From contig DASZLL010000097.1 in NCBI GenBank assembly GCA_035552395.1, positions 1 through 7,971 on the forward strand: a stretch of 7,971 bases of DNA. Reading direction: 5' to 3'. Numbering within the stretch: the first letter of the stretch is position 1; each line of letters opens with the position of its first letter. This document shows, piece by piece, positions 6,298-7,971 of this stretch. A program made the translations under genes and the position numbers. The notes beneath the pieces are model-generated. The model made no database searches and was not told where the DNA came from. It was given only the letters and a program-made list of their open reading frames with translations. The DNA comes from Bog-473 sp035552395 (lineage in GTDB: Bacteria; Actinomycetota; Acidimicrobiia; Acidimicrobiales; RAAP-2).

Positions 6298-6561
6298 TCA
6301 GCCTTCGATCGGGGCGTCAGGCGTCGCCTCGCAGGGCTGGCAGCAGCGGCACATGTGCAGCACGTCGCTCAGCCCGCAGAAATGGAGGAGCTCAGGCAGT
6401 CCGCCGCAGGCGCCGTGGAGTTGGAGCGAGCGGCCGCAGCGCGACGCGGTCACCTGCAGGCGGGCCAGCGCCTCGACCGCGCACAAGTCGGCCGGCACCA
6501 GCCAGGAGACGTCGAGGTCGACGTCGGCCACCTCACGGAGAGGTGGAACCGGGCCTTCCAT
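6298..6561 (-). CDS. Small Cys-rich STAS-like protein (possible anti-sigma antagonist type)
   Basis: The 87-residue protein matches the latter part of a STAS domain: VDLDVSW (14-20), a helix ADLCAVEALARLQVTASRCG (24-43), strand SLQLHGA (45-51), helix GLPELLHFCGL (54-64) and SDVLHM (65-70). STAS proteins act in partner switching, binding anti-sigma or other regulators, and are often controlled by phosphorylation of a Ser in a DSSG-like site. Here the equivalent position reads ADLCAV, with no serine, so that control is unlikely. There are eight cysteines (27, 42, 52, 62, 71, 73, 74, 77), the last four packed in CRCCQPC, which is unusual for a STAS protein and could bind metal or sense redox. 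It begins 8 bases after the ECF sigma gene, with AGGA overlapping that gene's stop, so the two are co-translated. A partnership with the sigma factor is inferred from position only. Confidence 0.75.
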   Translation of the reverse strand: MEGPVPPLREVADVDLDVSWLVPADLCAVEALARLQVTASRCGRSLQLHGACGGLPELLHFCGLSDVLHMCRCCQPCEATPDAPIEG

Positions 6562-6566
6562 GCTTG

Positions 6567-6571
6567 GTCCT
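6567..6571 (-). promoter_or_regulatory. Shine-Dalgarno of the STAS gene inside the sigma-factor stop region
   Basis: On the minus strand TAGGACCAAGC precedes the ATG at 6561. The AGGA core overlaps the TAG stop of the sigma gene (6570-6572), with about 6-7 bases to the ATG. Ribosomes finishing the sigma factor would be positioned on this site, which argues for coupled synthesis of the two proteins. Confidence 0.55.
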
Positions 6572-7538
6572 AGGCCGCCATCTCGAGCGGCAGGCCGAAC
6601 AGCTCGAACAGCGCCGGCTCCAAGAACACGTGAATGGCGCCGATGCGCCCCTCGACGACGTCGAGTACCTGGATTGCGAACGCCTGGAGCCGCCCGCCGC
6701 GCTCGCGGGGGCGGTACACGGCCACCGCCGGCGACCCGTTCGCGCTGACCGGCGAGAACTTCTCCTGGCCGAACGCGTCGGCCGCCACCATCCAGCGCCG
6801 TATATCGGTGGGACCGCGCATCCAGAGCTCGAACGGCGGCATCTCGAGGATGGCGTCGTCGCGCAAGAGGGCCACGAGGCCGTCGACGTCGTCGCGCTCG
6901 AAGGCGTCAATGTAGGCGGCCAGCACCTGGCGATCGTCGGCGGACGGCTCGCTCGGGGTCAGGTCGCGGTCGGCGTCACCGACGGCCTCGCGGGCCCGGC
7001 GCAGCGCACTGTGGACGGCGGCGGTGCTCGTTTCGAGGAGTACCGCGACCTCGGCGGCGCGCCAGCGCAGGACGTCGCGCAGGATCAGGACGGCGCGCTG
7101 GCGCGGGGCCAGGTGTTGCAGGGCAGCGATGAAGGCGATGCGCACCGACTCGCGAGCAAGGGCGCGCTCTGCAGGGTCGCCGTCCGACAACACCATCTCG
7201 TCCGGCGCCGGCCCGATCCAGAAGGCCTCGGGTCGCACGTCGCCGCGGACGAGCTCGCCGCTCTGGGCCGGCGTCACGTCCATCGGCAGGGCCCGCCGCG
7301 CCCGACCCTTCGACAGGTCGATGCACACGTTGGTGGCGATCCGGTAGAGCCACGGTCGCAGACCTTGTCTGTCCTCGAACCGATCGAGTACTCGCCAGGC
7401 GCGCAGCATGGTGTCCTGCACCGCGTCCTCGGCCTCGTGGATCGATCCGAGCATCCGGTAGCAGTAGCCGGTCAGTTCGTTGCGGTACTGCTCCAACTGC
7501 TCGGCCGCGACCGCACCGGTCGTCGGGGGCCGGCTCAC
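6570..7538 (-). CDS. ECF RNA polymerase sigma factor, SigG/SigX5-like, with C-terminal SnoaL-like domain
   Basis: The 322-residue protein directs RNA polymerase to a set of promoters. Region sigma-2 spans about 18-80 (YRNELTGYCYRMLGSIHEAEDAVQDTMLRAWR, then GLRPWLYRIATNVCIDL). Region sigma-4 spans about 130-185 (ALQHLAPRQRAVLILRDVL, then the helix-turn-helix AAEVAVLLETSTAAVHSALRRARE). Between them, FWIGPAPDEMV corresponds to the PYPD-type linker of the SigX5/SigG family (TIGR02960). From about 203 to the end is a SnoaL-like alpha+beta fold (VLAAYIDAFERDDVDGLVALLRDDAILEMPP). In such ECF groups the C-terminal fold is thought to regulate activity in cis in place of a membrane anti-sigma factor, and none is encoded here. 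GTG at 7538 is preceded 6 bases upstream by TAGGCT, fitting a leaderless start. It is co-transcribed with the STAS gene and probably the kinase gene; an SDR gene ends 25 bases upstream. Confidence 0.92.
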   Translation of the reverse strand: MSRPPTTGAVAAEQLEQYRNELTGYCYRMLGSIHEAEDAVQDTMLRAWRVLDRFEDRQGLRPWLYRIATNVCIDLSKGRARRALPMDVTPAQSGELVRGDVRPEAFWIGPAPDEMVLSDGDPAERALARESVRIAFIAALQHLAPRQRAVLILRDVLRWRAAEVAVLLETSTAAVHSALRRAREAVGDADRDLTPSEPSADDRQVLAAYIDAFERDDVDGLVALLRDDAILEMPPFELWMRGPTDIRRWMVAADAFGQEKFSPVSANGSPAVAVYRPRERGGRLQAFAIQVLDVVEGRIGAIHVFLEPALFELFGLPLEMAA

Positions 7539-7544
7539 GACGGC

Positions 7545-7550
7545 AGCCTA
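7545..7550 (-). promoter_or_regulatory. Probable -10 box for the sigma-STAS-kinase operon, leaderless type
   Basis: On the minus strand TAGGCT (TANNNT) follows an AAA run, and six bases lie between it and the GTG at 7538. The expected transcription start would be the G of that GTG. The 25-base gap to the SDR gene has no Shine-Dalgarno. Because the box is in this gap, the sigma operon can be transcribed apart from the SDR gene. I see no convincing -35 match, which would fall in the SDR gene's end. Confidence 0.5.
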
Positions 7551-7563
7551 TTTGCGCAGCCGG

Positions 7564-7971
7564 TCATTGGAGGGGGGACAATCCCGCCGGCGTCAGAAGG
7601 AACGCCCCCGCCGTGGGCTCGGCCGATGACACCAGCTCGATCGTGGCCTTCCCGACGTCCTCGGGCGTGATGCCCGGCCCGACCTCGTCGAGATACTGCT
7701 CGACCGTCATGTCATTGCGGTGCGCGTAGGCCTCGACCGCCGCCGCTCCGAGCTCCGTCGACGCCGTCAGCTTCGGCAGCACCGAGAAGAAGCGGATGCC
7801 CAGCCGCGCTCGGGCCGACTCGTCCGCCGCGTACCCGCTCATGAAGCGGATGGTGGCCTTCGATCCGGCGTAGCCGCCACTGAGCGGTGAGCCCGCAACG
7901 GCCGCGCCGCTGGACAGCGCGACGACGGTGCTGCCCGGGCGTAGCGGGAGCAGCAGCGCCTGGCGGATCCA
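7564..7971 (-). CDS. SDR family NAD(P)-dependent oxidoreductase, C-terminal 135 residues (runs off right edge)
   Basis: Short-chain dehydrogenase/reductase that oxidises or reduces a small alcohol or carbonyl compound with NAD(P). The frame is open from the window edge (first codon TGG at 7971) to the TGA at 7564. The visible part starts WIRQALLLPLRPGSTVVAL and carries the catalytic serine in LSSGAA (residues 19-24 of the fragment) and YAGSK (34-38), with 13 residues between Ser21 and Tyr34, as in classical SDRs. The segment RLGIRFFSVLPKLTAST follows where the cofactor-binding PG motif normally lies; the usual PG is replaced by LPK. The end, GITPEDVGKATIELVSSAE, is the typical C-terminal helix. 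The N-terminal Rossmann glycine motif lies beyond the edge, so coenzyme preference cannot be judged. Substrate is unknown. It may be the upstream member of the sigma-factor transcription unit. Confidence 0.87.
   Translation of the reverse strand, partial: WIRQALLLPLRPGSTVVALSSGAAVAGSPLSGGYAGSKATIRFMSGYAADESARARLGIRFFSVLPKLTASTELGAAAVEAYAHRNDMTVEQYLDEVGPGITPEDVGKATIELVSSAEPTAGAFLLTPAGLSPLQ

Noticed and set aside
7545..7590. A PafBC/RecA-NDp-type DNA-damage promoter (TTGTC near the sigma gene), as M. tuberculosis sigG has
   Set aside because: A TTGTC occurs in the SDR 3' end, but the following bases do not match the motif and the distance to TAGGCT is far too long.
5721..7670. A 649-codon plus-strand open frame across the kinase, STAS and sigma genes
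   Set aside because: It is antisense to three genes with clear family motifs, has Arg/Pro/Gly-rich composition and no recognisable domain.

Overview
The window is about 8 kb of very GC-rich, gene-dense bacterial chromosome. Codon use, F420-type oxidoreductase, PAC2, FolP2-like and SigG-like genes, and several start codons set 6-9 nt after TANNNT boxes all point to Actinomycetota. An Acidimicrobiia-like or uncultured relative is my guess, not something the sequence proves. It holds nine protein genes, two of them cut by the window edges. I saw no rRNA, tRNA, CRISPR array, insertion sequence or prophage gene. No gene-free stretch exceeds about 105 bases.

Left block, 1-2629, minus strand. In transcription order it holds a FadE36/ACAD10-type phosphotransferase, a PAC2-family protein and an F420-dependent luciferase-like oxidoreductase that runs off the left edge. 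The 76-base gap before the oxidoreductase contains six copies of a 9-base tandem repeat. A 103-base divergent promoter region (2630-2732) separates this block from the next.

Middle block, 2733-5382, plus strand. It is a tightly packed operon: a CnoX/YbbN-like thioredoxin, a FolP2-type dihydropteroate synthase homologue and the DNA polymerase III delta subunit (holA). The junctions overlap by 1 and 4 bases, so translation is probably coupled. holA meets the next gene tail to tail: the two TAG stops share one CTAG palindrome, and a GC-only hairpin lies just inside the end of holA.

Right block, 5379-7971, minus strand. In transcription order it holds an SDR oxidoreductase cut by the right edge, a SigG/SigX5-like ECF sigma factor with a C-terminal SnoaL-like domain, a small cysteine-rich STAS-like protein, and an APH(6)/hydroxyurea-type kinase homologue. 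The sigma factor has its own leaderless-type promoter, and the STAS gene's Shine-Dalgarno overlaps the sigma factor's stop codon. The sigma/STAS pair, with a STAS protein that lacks the usual phospho-serine and carries a C-terminal Cys cluster, is the most promising lead for something undescribed. Otherwise the window looks like ordinary actinobacterial chromosome.
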